64,000 nucleotides of DNA from contig NC_059084.1 in the NCBI RefSeq assembly GCF_020497125.1, positions 32,952,203-33,016,202 of the forward strand, read 5' to 3'. The stretch is from Mauremys mutica (Eukaryota; Chordata; Testudines; Geoemydidae). Below the pieces are notes generated by a model. The model was not told the DNA's origin, made no database searches, and saw nothing but the letters and a program-made list of their open reading frames with translations. The translations under genes and the position numbers were made by a program. Positions 9,718-21,459 of this stretch are shown piece after piece; the first letter of the stretch is position 1, and each line of letters begins with the position of its first letter.

Positions 9718-9898
9718 AAGAAGGAACTGAGGAGCGGACGGGCCGGCTGGGGTATATATCAGCCGCCATGGCGGTGCCACTCCAGGGGGCGCCAGCCGGC
9801 CCGCCGGAGTTGCTAGGGTAAAAATGTTCCGAAGAACCGTGCACGCGCGGCACGCACACCTACAATGGAATGCATAGGAGCAATCACTCGAAGAAGAA
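9718..9898. repeat. Copy A right inverted terminal repeat (5' end, promoter)
   Basis: Reverse complement of the left repeat core. On the minus strand it reads GATATATACCCC (around 9760-9750) and then CTCAGTTCC (around 9731-9723), a TATA plus initiator arrangement about 200 nt upstream of the gag ATG. This is the likely promoter for the element's genes. Confidence 0.85.
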
Positions 9899-10223
9899 TC
9901 GTGCATTCGCATGTGCACACACACACATACTCTTTTCCCCAACCTCCCATCAGGAGAATAGAGAAGTACGTGGGGTCTGTCACAAACCAGGAGGTTATGC
10001 AAGTGTGGGCTCCCCCACCTGACCTCTGTCCAAATCAGGATATTTGGGAAACACACACTCGAACCCCACTTCCCCACACAGGTCAGAACACCACAGATGT
10101 GTCATTCCACCGTCTCCTCCAATTCTGGAGGTTAGGAATGTGCACACACCCCATTCCTGTCAGATCAGGATCAGCATACAACCCCCCGCCCTAAGTAAGG
10201 AGATCAGGGAAGCCTTCATTTAC

Positions 10224-10317
10224 CGGATGTCCTCCGACTCTGCTCCATAACAGCTCTCACAGCGATCAGCATCTAAGGAATCTGGATCAAACACTTTCTC
10301 CTCCTCTTTGCCCAGCT
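10224..10317 (-). CDS. ERGIC3: ERGIC3 coding exon 5 (cysteine-containing lumenal segment)
   Basis: 94-nt exon after a TTTCAG acceptor. With the preceding base it reads ELGKEEEKVFDPDSLDADRC followed by ESCYGAESEDI and two bases. The CESC pair belongs to the conserved cysteine cluster of the Erv46/ERGIC3 lumenal domain. The donor is CG|GTAAAT. The frame stays open and leads in the correct phase (2) into exon 6. Too short to show up as a long open frame. Confidence 0.93.
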
Positions 10318-10704
10318 CTGAAACAAAATAAGACTTTCAAATAGTGACAGTTTTATGAATATGTCTCTGTGTCATCTTATGAATTTAACTGTGGTTTGTA
10401 TCACTTATGATCTCACACTGCACTATGGATTAGAACGTCCCCTTTTTAATCTGACTCCACTCTGTGTCTAGTGTAGAGCCAGTTGTGCTGGCATTTATGT
10501 AGTTTGTTGAGATGTATAACAAGCTGGAGGGGGTGTTTCCCACCTCAGGGACAGTGAACACAGGAAGAGTCATCCAACCAATTCCCATGAATGACTGGCT
10601 TGCTAATGACTCTTAATCATGTTACCATCCTCTATGCAACCAGAGTGTTGGGCCTGTGAACCCAGCATGGCTGGGGCTTGGAGGTGTATACTGGGGCTCA
10701 TAAC

Positions 10705-11153
10705 TAAGGCTCCGGTTTAGTCACAGGTATGATTAGTAAAAGTCTTGGACGGGTCACGGGCAATAAACAAAAAGTCACAGCCAGTGACCTGTCCATGACG
10801 TCTACTAAAAATACCCCTAACTAAATCTTAGGTGCTTGGGGAGATGGGGTGCTCCAGCAGACACTGCTGCTCTGGGGGTGGGGGGACGGGATCCTCTGGT
10901 GGTCGCTGCAGCTGGGGGGGAGGGGGAAGCCACCTGGGGGCCCCGCTGCTGCTGCTCCCGGACCTCTGCTCTGGGCAATGCAGGACCAGCTGTCTGGAGC
11001 CATCCAAGCAGCAGCCAGTGCAGCTGGCCCCAGGGCCGCCCCAGCTGCTCGGGTGGCCCTGGGGTCAGCCACAACAGCTGCTGAGCTGCAGTAGTCACGG
11101 AGGTCCCAGAAAGTCACAGAATCCATGACCTCTGGGAAAGACTCGCAACCTTA
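10705..11153. mobile_element. Short hAT-like non-autonomous element
   Basis: Ends TAAGG...CCTTA with partly matching subterminal repeats (GTCACRG, CATGAC, AGTCTT). Flanked by CTCATAAC (10697-10704) and CTCATGAC (11154-11161), an 8-bp duplication with one mismatch. The interior is GC-rich and noncoding. Confidence 0.65.
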
Positions 11154-11161
11154 CTCATGAC

Positions 11162-12488
11162 CAAGACTGGCTTGTAAGCAGAAGGGGCTCGGTGTGCAAG
11201 AGGTTAAGGAACTTGCTGCAGGGGAGACAGGATTCTCCCACCAACCCTGAACTTGATCAGACCACAGACCCAAACTGGAGACGTGATCAGTCTCACAAGG
11301 GATGGGTGGGGGTTGTGTTCAGGTATTTGTTGTTTTGCCTAAATCTGTAACACTCTTGTGCTTTGTAACAGTAAACTCTGGATGTGGATAAGAAGTTCTT
11401 ACACATCCCTTACTTTAATTGCCCCTGAAGAATTAAACAATAAACTAGAGAGGTCCACAGTGAGTTGGAGTTCTGGTATACACAAGCTGCTGGGGAGTGA
11501 GGTCTGGCACAAGTCTCGGGGCCAAAGGCAGTTGGACTGCAGAGTCCTGTCATCCCAAAGAGGGCACAAGAGAGGAAGTCTGTACCATGGGAGTGCCCGG
11601 GAGACCAGAACTAGAAACTCTATGTGGACGCTGCTCAGATCCAGTTGCCTTGGAAGCATGTGGGATCCAGAAGTTGGATCCAATGCAGCAGACTGGTGAT
11701 CATCCAGTAAGTTGGCTGGTATATCTTGTTACCTCATGAGTGTGACAGTCAGTGTGGCTCATGAACATGGATGAGCTCTGTGCCCTTCTGGTCACGAGAT
11801 GCAGACATCACTCCTCCCCCGCTGCATTTATGTTAAAGCTCTGGGCCCACACCCACATTAGCCTTTTGATCCCTAAGATTCCCCACCAGTGCTAACTTCA
11901 CTGCAGCTTCACTGACAGTATCAAAAGTGTGAACTCCAGTAAGACAGAATGCCACCATGTCATGTAGACTTGCTCTGAGCAGAGTCGGGGCATGATGGTC
12001 GAAGCTCACCAGCATCTTGTCCACACTGGTGCTCCCTGTACTAATGTTAGCAAAGGGAATACATTTTAGAGGAAAGAGACTAGTGTAGGCAGTCTGAATA
12101 GCTGTCAGCTTCTGTGCAGACATGTCAGCTCCAGAGCTGAGGGTAGCCTCTAATGTATTCCAGCTATGCAATGACCAGGTCCTATGAAATCCCAAAGACC
12201 AAAAAAAGGAGGAAATAAATGGCATGGGGTGACAGACACCCTTAAACCAGGCTCAGTCATAGCCTCGAGCAGGGCAGATCCTTGAAGAGCACCCATCTCT
12301 GCACATCCCACACCAGTGCACTTGAGACAACAGCATTACACTGCTGTGAACTCTCTGCTCAGAGTTCAAATACCATTCGGTTGACACTTCAGTCCCAGGG
12401 ATTTCCTATGGAAGGCAACAGAGGAAGACCAGTGGCAGTCAGGCCATTAGAGCATCCAACAGAGGAAGGCAGCAGGACGTTGTACTAC
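11162..12488. other. ERGIC3: ERGIC3 intron 4, unassigned part
   Basis: Contains open frames at 11399-11739 and 11833-12225 without recognisable homology. Sequence at 11230-11500 has the look of a decayed LTR or other repeat, but I cannot assign it. No exon signals. Confidence 0.4.
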
Positions 12489-12608
12489 CGTGTCTCTCGG
12501 CCTCCGGGGTCACAGGATTGCCATCTTTATCCAAACGTTGTTTAAAGAGATTGTGCTCCACATCTAGCTGCTGCTCTCCTGCCACATCCATGGCATCAAT
12601 GCTCAAAT
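12489..12608 (-). CDS. ERGIC3: ERGIC3 coding exon 4 (lumenal domain)
   Basis: 120-nt exon after a TTTCAG acceptor. It completes the split tyrosine and reads [20 protein letters not shown] followed by FKQRLDKDG and PEAERH, diagnostic of ERGIC3. The chosen donor is CACG|GTAGTA (12488-12487); it departs from the GTRAGT consensus at +3 to +5, but phase 1 and the next exon's start support it. Intron 3 upstream is about 8.8 kb, mostly element B plus a solo LTR. Confidence 0.93.
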
Positions 12609-12964
12609 CTGAAACCAGCAAGCAAGGGGAATTAAGGCAGGTTCTTTGTGGTCTGAGATGGTGTATGGAAGCAGCAAGCCAGTGAGAAACCACAAGCCTA
12701 TTAACAAGAGGAAGATCACCAAGGCAGGAATCTAGGAGGAAGACTTCATCTGCAGATTAAGTGAAAATCAAGGAGTGGAAGGGGACTGGCATAAGAGGCT
12801 GCATTGTGGTGGCTGAGAACCTCAAGGTGACTCCAAACTGCACCCCTGCATTTCAATCCCTCCTGCAAACAAGGCTTTTGCTGTCCAAGAGGGATCCTCT
12901 TCAGCTAGCTCTCATATAAATCATATTTTCACCTGGGCAGATAAACCCAAGCTAAATAACCTGC

Positions 12965-14048
12965 TGTGACGTTATTGATATAATCTGGGACCATACAGAA
13001 CATGGTTGCAACCAAGGTCCTGTAGTGGCACAAAATCTTATGTAAAGGGGGTCATATAAAGTATCTTAGACCAGGTTATGGGTTGCTGGTTATGATTATG
13101 CTGTCTGTACGCATGTGTCATTTTTTGAGTTGAAGTTATGAATATTGGCTCTATATTGTCTGTACTTCAGACTTATGCTATGCTTCTGGGTGACATCCCA
13201 GACAAGTTGGTGTTAGCTCTGCCTAGCCTGCTTGATGGCCCATTAAGGACCATCAGCTATAAAACTGACCCATTGAGAGAAGGCAGATACGCCTTGTAAC
13301 TCAGCAAAATATGCAGGAACTTGCCCATGTGACTCCAGACTGCATTTTGCTGTAATTTTCCACAGTAAGAACAAAGAGGTGTTCTTACACCTGGAAAAAG
13401 ACTATAAAAGGCTGATGCCTCATCGCCATCTTGTCTTCAATCCTGCTTCTTACCTCTGGAGGGACTTTGCTACAAATGGAAGCTCTACACAAAGGACTGA
13501 ATGACCCATCCCAGCTGGGGATGTGCTCTAGAGACTTGATTTGAACTTGCAGTTTACTCCATCACTGCTACAAGCCTGAACTAAGAACTTTGCCATTACT
13601 GTATGTAATTGATTCCATTTAACCAATTCTAGCTCTCATCTCTATCTTTTTCCTTTTTATGAATAAACCTTTAGATTTTAGATTCTAAAGGATTGGCAAC
13701 AGCGTGATTTGTGGGTAAGATCTGGTGTGTATATTGACCTGGGTCTGGGGCTTGATTCTTTGGAATCGAGAGAACCTTTTTCTTTTATTGGGGGTGTTGG
13801 TTTTCATAACCATTCATCCCCAGGACGAGTGGCACTGGTGGTGATACTGGGAGACTGGAGTGTCTAAGGGAATTGCTTGTGTGACTTGTGGTTAGCCAGT
13901 GGGGTGAGACCAAATTCCTCTTTGTCTGGCTGGTTTGGTTTGCCTTGGAGATGGAAAAACCCCAGCCTAGGGCTGTAACTGCCCTGTTTAAGCAATTGGC
14001 CCTGAATTGGCACTTTCAGTTGGGTCCCGCCAGAACCGCATCGTTACA
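12965..14048 (+). mobile_element. Solo LTR (1.08 kb) with 5-bp target duplication
   Basis: Begins TGTGACG, ends CGTTACA, flanked by perfect CCTGC repeats (12960-12964 and 14049-14053). Inside are TATAAAAGG (about 13403) and an AATAAA (about 13661), giving U3-R-U5 order on the plus strand. There is no internal viral coding region, so it is the product of LTR-LTR recombination of an endogenous retrovirus or LTR retrotransposon. It sits in ERGIC3 intron 3, antisense to the gene. Confidence 0.8.
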
Positions 14049-14053
14049 CCTGC

Positions 14054-14739
14054 CCAACCCTTTGCAGATACCTCAACTTGCTGGTAAAGCTTGAATTCAC
14101 TTGGAGAACTCCCCCACCATTCCAATCCCAGCCGCTCTCCCCTGTGGCCCCTTTCCCATTACCTTTCACCAAAGTGTTTCAGATAGTCTTTGCTGGGCCC
14201 TAGTGTGTTACTTGGGGGGCTTGCCTGCTACTTGGGGACACGTAAATATCTTTCCAGGGGAAAGAAGCTGCCAGACCTGCTGGACTGTCCACTCCATCTT
14301 AAACATAGATGGGGAGGAAGTCTGAGATTGGAGTAGGGGAAGAATCCTCCCTAGGGTGATGGTATCTTCCGCAACTACATTTCAGTGGGGTGATCTGAGA
14401 CAGAGCACACAGAACTGCCCACCTTACTAAAAACAGAATAGAAATTGCAGCGTATACTTGAATGGTGGGATTTTTAATCACTTTCACTTTGCAGTTAAAT
14501 TACCAAATACCTATTCCTCAGAGGAAATGTGAGGCTCCAGTGTTCATACTTGAGCTATCTGTGATCAAGGGTCTGAAAAATTTTTAAGTGTAAAAATAGT
14601 CTCCCCTCAAAAACAGCACAAATAGCCGAATGGATTTAGTTGCAACAAACCTCACAATTCAGCTAAGAAGTATTCAGACCAACAGAAACATTTTGGAGGA
14701 AGTTATTACAGAGTGAAAAATGTGTCACATGACATCAGT
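14054..14739. other. ERGIC3: ERGIC3 intron 3 between solo LTR and DIRS copy B
   Basis: No gene, RNA or defined repeat seen in about 690 bp. Confidence 0.5.
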
Positions 14740-15103
14740 AAAAGACGGTTACTCACCGTTGTAACTGTTGTTCTTCGAGATGTGTTGCTCATATCCATTC
14801 CAGTTAGGTGTGCACGCGCCGCGTGCACGCTCGTCGGAAGATTTTTACCCTAGCAACACTCGGTGGGTTGGCTGGGCACCCCCTGGAGTGGCGCCGCTAT
14901 AGCGCTAGATATATACCCCTGCCGACCCGTCCGCTCCTCAATTCCTTCTTGCCGGCTACTCCGACAGTGGGGAAGGAGGGCAGGTCTGGAATGGATATGA
15001 GCAACACATCTCGAAGAACAACAGTTACAACGGTGAGTAACCGTCTTTTCTTCTTCGAGTGATTGCTCATATGCATTCCAGTTAGGTGATTCCCAAGCCT
15101 TAC

Positions 15104-16123
15104 CTAGGTGGTGGGGTCGAAGTGAGACGTGGCAGAATGCAAGACTGCTGAGCCAAAGGCTGCATCATCTCTGGACTGTTGCACCAATGCGTAGTGGGAA
15201 GCAAAGGTGTGAACGGAAGACCAGGTCGCCTCCCGACAGATGTCCTGAATGGGGACATGGGCTAGGAAGGCAGCAGAAGAGGCTTGTGCTCTTGTAGAGT
15301 GAGCGGTGAGATGGCTAGCCTGAACCTGAGCAAGCTTGTAGCATGTCCTGATACATGACGTCACCCAGGACGAAATTCGCTGGGAAGGGACTGGCATGCC
15401 CTTCATGCGATCTGCTACCGCCACAAAGAGCTGGGGCGAACGCCGGAAGGGTTTCGTTCGGTCTATATAGAAAGTGAGGGCCCTACGTACGTCGAGGCTA
15501 TGAAGCTGTTGTTCCCGACGTGATGCGTGCGGCTTCGGGAAGAAAACCGGGAGGAAGATATCCTGGTTTACATGAAAGGCCGACACCATCTTAGGCAGGA
15601 AGGTGGGGTGTGGCCAAAGCTGCACTTTGTCCTTATGGAAGATGGTATATGGTGGGTCAGCCGTTAGGGCACGAAGCTCAGAAACTCGTCTCGCTGAAGT
15701 AATAGCGACGAGGAAGGCCATTTTTCAGGACAAATAGAGAAGGGAACACGTGGCCAAGGGCTCAAAGGGGGCTCCCATAAGCTTGGCTAAGACCAAGTTC
15801 AAATCCCAGGTAGGAGTTGGGCGCCGTACCTGTGGGTACAATCATTCTAGCCCCTTAAGGAAGTGGGAAACCATCTGATTAGAGAAGATGGAACGTTCCC
15901 CTATGCTGGGCCTAAAGGCGGAAATGGCCGCCAGGTGCACCTTCAAGGAGGAGACCACGAGGCCTTGCTCCTTGAGGGACCAGAGATAGTCCAAGATCTT
16001 GGGAATAGGCATCAGGAGAGGATTGAGATCTTTCTGATCGCACCAGTGTGCGAAACACTTCCACTTGGCGAGGTAAGTCAACCGAGTGGAAGGTTTCCTG
16101 CTTTCCTGCAGCAGAACAGTCAC
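15104..16123 (-). pseudogene. DIRS tyrosine recombinase remnant (copy B)
   Basis: Recombinase homology from SRKPSTRLTYLAKWK to the terminal HYALVQQSRDDA block. It is broken by a roughly 14-nt deletion near 16120 (shifting the upstream overlapping frame out of register) and by in-frame stops near 15841 and 15726. HSTR and HYAL are intact in the last 205 codons. Not functional as it stands. Confidence 0.87.
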
Positions 16124-16273
16124 GCTCCACTCGGGTCAGCCACGCAGGAGCCAAGCTGTAAGGTGGAGGGACTGCAGGTCCGGGTGGCGAAGCCTGCCGA
16201 AGTCCTGCGTTATGAGGTCCGGCCATAACGGGAGGGGAATGGGATCCGCCACTGAGAGGTCGAACAGCAGGGT

Positions 16274-17935
16274 CTACCAGTGCTGTCTCGGCCACGCCGG
16301 AGCAACGAGAATGAGGCGGGCCCTGTCCCTCCGGAGCTTGAGCAGCACCCGGTGTATGAGGGGGAACGGAGGGAAGGCATACAGCAGGTGATCCATCCAC
16401 GGGAGGAGAAAAGAGTCCGATAGGGAGCCCTGGGAGCGTCCCTGGTAAGAGCAGAACCGGTGGCATTTCCTGTTCTCTCTGGAAGCAAATAGGTCTATTT
16501 GGGGAAAGCCCCACCTCTGGAAAACTGTGTGGATAACATCGGGACGAATCGACCACTCGTGGGAGAGGAAAGACCTGCTGAGATGGTCTGCCAGCGTGTT
16601 CTGTACTCCCGGGACAAACGATGCTACTAAATGTATGGAGTGGGCTATGCAGAAGTCCCACAGTCGCATTGCTTCCGTGCAAAGCAGGGAGGAACATGCC
16701 CCACCCTGCTTGTTTATGTAGAACATCGCTGTCGTGTTGTCTGTGAAGACAGACACGCAGCGACCTTGGAGGTGGGAGCGAAAAGTTTGGCAGGCCAAGC
16801 GAACCACTCTCAGTTCCCTGATGTTGATATGCAGGGTCAGCTCGCGGGGTGACCAGCGGCCCTGGGTGTGAAGGCTGCCGAGGTGCGCACCCCACCCCAT
16901 GGCCGAGGCGTCTGTGGTCAGAGTAATGGAGGGGTGGGGAGGGCAGAATGGGACTCCGGCACACACCACCTCTGGGTCTAACCACCAGTTGAGAGAGTCG
17001 AGGGCCGACCTCGGGATCGTGACCACCGTGTCTATAGAGCCCCTGTGCAGGCGGTATACAGACGCTAGCCAAGTTTGAAAGGTGCGAAGCCGGAGCTTCA
17101 CATACAGGGTCACGAAAGTGCACACTGCCATGTGGCCTAGGAGGCTGAGGCAGGTGCGCACCGTTGTTGTCGGGAAGGACTGCAGGCTTCGAATGATGGA
17201 AGCCACGGACTGGTACCGAAGCAGAGGGAGGCAGGCTCTGGCCAGATTGGAGTCCAGGACTGCGCCGATGAATTCTATCCTCTGCGTTGGAGTCAAGATA
17301 GACTTCTCGGTGTTGATCATAAGGCCTAGCTTGTGAAAAAGGCCTGTGACCACGGACATTTGCTGCGTTACGAGCTGCTGGGACGTACCGCGGACCAGCC
17401 AGTCGTCGAGATACGGGTAGACATGTATCCGACGACGGCGGAGGGCTGCGGCGACCACCGCCATGCACTTGGTGAAGACCCTCGGTGCCGTGGAGAGGCC
17501 GAAGGGGAGCACCGTGAACTGGTAGTGCTGGTGGTTGACAACAAAACGAAGGTAGCGTTGATGAGGAGGGTAAATGGTGATATGGAAGTACGCGTCCTTC
17601 ATATCGAGGGCGGCAAACCAGTCTCCCGGATCCAGGGAGGGGATAATGGTCCCCAGGGTCACCATGCGGAACTTGAGCTTCATCAGAAATCTGTTGAGCT
17701 CTCGGAGGTCTAGGATTGGACGCAGACCTCCCTTTGCCTTGGGAATCAGGAAGTAGCGGGAGTAAAAACCCCTGCCCCTCATGCCTTCTGGCACCTCCTC
17801 TATGGCACCCAAACTCAACAGAGTCTCGACCTCTTGCAAGAGGAATTGCTCGTGAGAGGGGTCCCTGAAGAGGGACGGGTAGGGTGGGAGGGAGGGAGGG
17901 GGCGAAACAAACTGGAGGCGGTAACCAGATTCCAC
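16274..17935 (-). pseudogene. DIRS reverse transcriptase / RNase H (copy B), C-terminus lost
   Basis: 553-codon frame with an uninterrupted RT (RGFYSRYFLIPKAKGG, DMKDAYFH, LPFGLSTAPRVFTK, YLDD) and RNase H (TDAS, NIRE, FTDN, TLAD). It stops after APAWPRQHW, where A and D continue for about 40 residues; a TAG replaces the tyrosine codon. It keeps RELNRF where copy A has its internal stop, which shows A's stop is private. The catalytic core looks complete. Confidence 0.88.
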
Positions 17936-18128
17936 CGTGCGAAGTACCCAGCTGTCTGATGTAATCTGGGACCAAGCCGGTAGGAATTGGGAGAGACGGT
18001 TGAAAAATAACGGGGAAGGATCCGCTAACGAAACTGGTGGGCCGTCCTCGGGCGTCCCATCAAATGTTCTGCTTAGACCCTTAAGCAGGTTTCAAGGGCG
18101 GTTGGGACTGGTTCCCCTGACTGCCCGA

Positions 18129-20453
18129 CTATCTCCGCCGGTTTACCCTGCCCCGGTGCCTGTTATCCGGTCGCGGCCTGGGCTGGTTGTAAGGGCGGTA
18201 TGGTTGGGGCCGGAAGGACCTCCTCTGGGTCACCGGGGTGTGCATGCCCAGGGAACGGATCGTGGTGCGACCATCCTTAAGGGTCTGCAGCCTTGGGTCA
18301 GTCTTCTCCGAGAAGAGACCTTGACCGTCAAAAGGCAAGTCCTGAATTGTCTGCTGTACTTCAGGCGGGAGCGTCGAGGCCTGAAGCCACGAAATGCGCC
18401 TCATGGTTACCCCAGAGGCCAAGGTCCTGGCTCCCGAATCTGCCGAGTCCAGAGAGGCCTGGAGGGCTGACCGGGACGCTTTCTTACCCTCCTCCAAGAG
18501 GGCTGTGAACTCCGGGCAAGATTCCTATGGCACAAGCTCGGTGAACTTAGCCAGAGACACCAAGGTGTTAAAGGTGTATCTGCTCAGAAGGGCCAGTTGA
18601 TTGGCAACCCGTAACTGAAGGCCACCAGCTGAGTAGACCTTGCGGCCTAGAAGGTCCATGCGCCGCGCCTCCTTTGACTTAGGCGCCGGCGCTTGTTGGC
18701 CATGGCATTCACGGTCGTTGACCGATTGGACCACCAACGAGCAGGGAGCAGGGTGAGTGTAGAGGTACTCATAGCCCTTGGACGGGACCATGTACTTCCT
18801 TTCCACTCCCCGGGCGGTCGGAGGGATGGAAGCCGATGACTGCCATATGGTATCCGCAGTCCGCTGAATGGTGCGGATAAATGGCAGGGCCACTCGAAGA
18901 GGCGCATCCGCCGATATTATATTGACGACTGGGTCGTCGTGTTCCACCACCTCCCCTATCGGCAGGTTTATATTCTGGGCCACCCGCCGCAACAAGTCCT
19001 GATGGGCCCGAAGGTCAATTGGAGGAGGGCCCGAGGCGGATGTTCCTGCAACCGCGTCATCCGGGGAGGAAGAGGAGGACAGGCCGGGGACCAGAGTGTC
19101 CTGCGGAGGCTCAGAGAGCTGCTGTATAGCCTCTTCAACAGGAGGAGGCTCAGCATCCTCGCACGGCAGTGGCACCTCTTCCACGGCAGTGGGAGGAGGC
19201 CTGCTGACCGTGGCCTCAGGCGCTCGGTGGTCGGAGGGCCTGGAGCGCTGGGTAGCAAAAGCGGCTCCTTGTGCCTCGTGGTATGCCCACGGAGTCCAGA
19301 AGGCCCATTGAGGAGGACCTTGGTCCTGGCCTTGAGGGTCGGTGCACTGGTCAGCTGCACTATCGGCCCGGGAGGAGACGGATGGTTGTCTCGAAGGCCA
19401 AGGCGGTGCCGAGACACTGTGCGACTGAGTCGCCAACGCTGCCGTTCTGTCCCTGGACGGTGCCGGGGAGCGGTGCCGCTCTTCACGGTGCCTGGAGCGA
19501 GACCGGGACCATCTACCGTGCTGGTGCCGGGAGGTCGACCGGGATCTCGAGTCCCGCCGGTGAGAACGGCTGCGGGACGAGCGGTACCGAGAGTGGTACC
19601 GAGAGCTGGATCGGTGCCGATATCGCCTGTCCGGTGACCAAGAGCGTCTCCGCGAGTACAACCGGTACCGCGAAGGAGAGTGGTACCAGGACTGCGAGCG
19701 GTGCCGAGATCAGGAGCGGCCTGAACGGGAACGTCTCCGTGACCGAGATCTGGAGTAACGTCTGTCTTGCCAGTCAGGGGAGGGAGGCCTCATTATGGCC
19801 GGCTTGCCCACTGATTTAATAACCCGCACCGGCGGCGCCGGGGGTTGAGGATGCGTTGGCTCCGTCAACGCAATAAGCCCTCTCGCTGTCGAAAAAGTCT
19901 CAGGCGTCGATGGGAGAGCGAGCTCGACCGCGGTGTGCACCGGGGAGCAAGGTGGTACCGGACTCGACGGCTCTTGTGGTGCCGGAGTCAACGGTACAGC
20001 GCTAGGTTGTTGCACTGTCGGTGCCGGAGGCGGAGGTGCCGGTGCCGGAGGTCGGGTTGCAGGCCTAGGCGCAGAGACCTTCTTGGACGAGGTCGGTGCC
20101 GCCTGGCGTTTCCCTGACGGAGAAAGGGAATGGTGCCGGGGAGCCGGTGCCGGCTGTTGTCTTCGCTGGACCTCGGTACCGGAACAAGCTGGAACCGCAG
20201 GCGCACTCCGCACCGAAGCTGACTGCGGGGCGGCCGGTGCCGGCGCCGCAGGGCTAAGTGCCGACTCCATTAGGAGCTGCTTCAAGCGAAAGTCCCGCTC
20301 CTTTTTTGTCCTCGGCTTGAAAGACTTGCAAATGCGGCACTTATCTGGAAGGTGAGACTCTCCTAAGCACCGCAGGCAAGAATCGTGAGGGTCTCCACCC
20401 GGCATCGGCTTCTGGCAGGCCGAGCACGGCTTAAAGCCCGATGCCTTGGGTAT
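18129..20453 (-). pseudogene. DIRS Gag-like gene remnant (copy B)
   Basis: Homologous to copy A Gag in one frame throughout, but the initiator is ATA (20453-20451) instead of ATG, and there are stops just below 19710 (end of the RSRS tract) and 18525 (after KFTELVP, where A reads Gln). The frame also ends early at 18129 (NRRR), before the C-terminal tail seen in A and D. Zinc-like residues (CLRC, CRIC), the RS domain and the RRMDLLGRKVYSAGGLQLRV block remain recognisable. Confidence 0.85.
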
Positions 20454-21371
20454 GGGCCCGCACCGGGTTGGGGGAAAAAGAAGGGGTTAGCCCCCCAATT
20501 TCCCCGAGTAACTATATACTAACTACAACTAAAACTAGTAAACTAAATCTAACTATACTAAACTTTCGAACTATATACAACAACTAGGTAGAGAAAACAA
20601 GTAAGAAGCTAGGGCTGTGGAGGACAGCAGTGCCGCACTCCACTGTTCCAACGACCGTCACGGGCGGTAAGAAGGAACTGAGGAGCGGATGGGTCGGCAG
20701 GGGTATATATCTAGCGCTATAGCGGCGCCACTCCAGGGGGCGCCCAGCCGACCCACCGAGTGTTGCTAGGGTAAAAATCTTCCGACGAGCGTGCATGCGG
20801 CGTGCGCACACCTAACTGGAATGCATATGAGCAATCACTCGAAGAAGAACATAACTGATTTGGTTCCACATGACATTAATGTACACGTTCAGAATTTAAA
20901 CACAACAGTCAAAAAAGTAGCTGGTTCCAAGATCTACTCTACAGGGACTTCCATAATAGACTCTGCACATTACAAAAATTAATGGCAACTGGGACAAGCC
21001 CGTGGGAGCAAGTCAGTATTATACTCCTTTCAAACAGGCTCTTTCTTCTTCTTCACATGCAGGTCTCAAAGTACTTTACAGCAGTGGATAAAGAGCTTTA
21101 TCCTCATTGCACAAATTAGGAAACACACTCAGAGAAATGAAGCAACTGGACCAGACTCCTACTGTGTCAAATGACAATGTTGGGAACAGAACCCAGGAGT
21201 CCTGACTGAATTCCCTGTTCTAACTACAGGGAAATGTAATTCCTTACTGCTGACAAGACAAGCAGCTCAGTAGCAAAACAAACTGCTGCGTGCACTGACT
21301 GGCCAGTGTGCTCAACCTCCAGCAGAGAGTGAAAGCTCCCTTCTTCTCAACTCTTTAGCAGACTTACTTAC

Positions 21372-21459
21372 AAGCACAAGGCATATGCGGAAAGACAACA
21401 TCTATATTAATCTTCAATTTGTCTCCTCTCGATTTGTCAACGTACAGTTCAGGGTGAAC
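21372..21459 (-). CDS. ERGIC3: ERGIC3 coding exon 3 (start of lumenal domain)
   Basis: 88-nt exon after a TTCCTAG acceptor. It reads [20 protein letters not shown] then VVFPHMPCA plus one base of a split tyrosine codon, closely matching the conserved ERGIC_N region after the first membrane span. The donor is T|GTAAGT at 21371-21370. Phase is kept (82 codons plus 1 nt so far). Element B, a DIRS retrotransposon, lies in the next intron downstream. Confidence 0.95.

Larger units (their letters stand above)
3733..9898 (-). mobile_element. DIRS-type tyrosine-recombinase retrotransposon, copy A (in ERGIC3 intron 5)
   Basis: A 6.2-kb element bounded by inverted terminal repeats (left 3733-3944, right 9718-9898), with an internal complementary region and gag, RT/RNase H and recombinase genes in that order on the minus strand. 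It starts AAAAGACGG and ends CGAAGAAGAA; apart from AA there is no target duplication, as expected of recombinase-mediated insertion. Gag is open over 816 codons, RT/RH has a single nonsense codon, and the recombinase is open, so this is the best preserved full-length copy here. It lies in the same orientation as the host gene. Confidence 0.95.
14740..20849 (-). mobile_element. DIRS retrotransposon, copy B (in ERGIC3 intron 3)
   Basis: 6.1-kb element with the same layout as copy A but a different terminal repeat type (ACACTCGGTGGGTTGGCTGG in the core rather than CAACTCCGGCGGGCCGGCTG). Left repeat 14740-14950, internal complementary region 14987-15086 (63 nt pair with the left end, 37 nt with the right end 20811-20847), right repeat 20669-20849. 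All three genes are damaged, so it is older than A or D. Only AA is shared at the insertion point. Confidence 0.94.
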
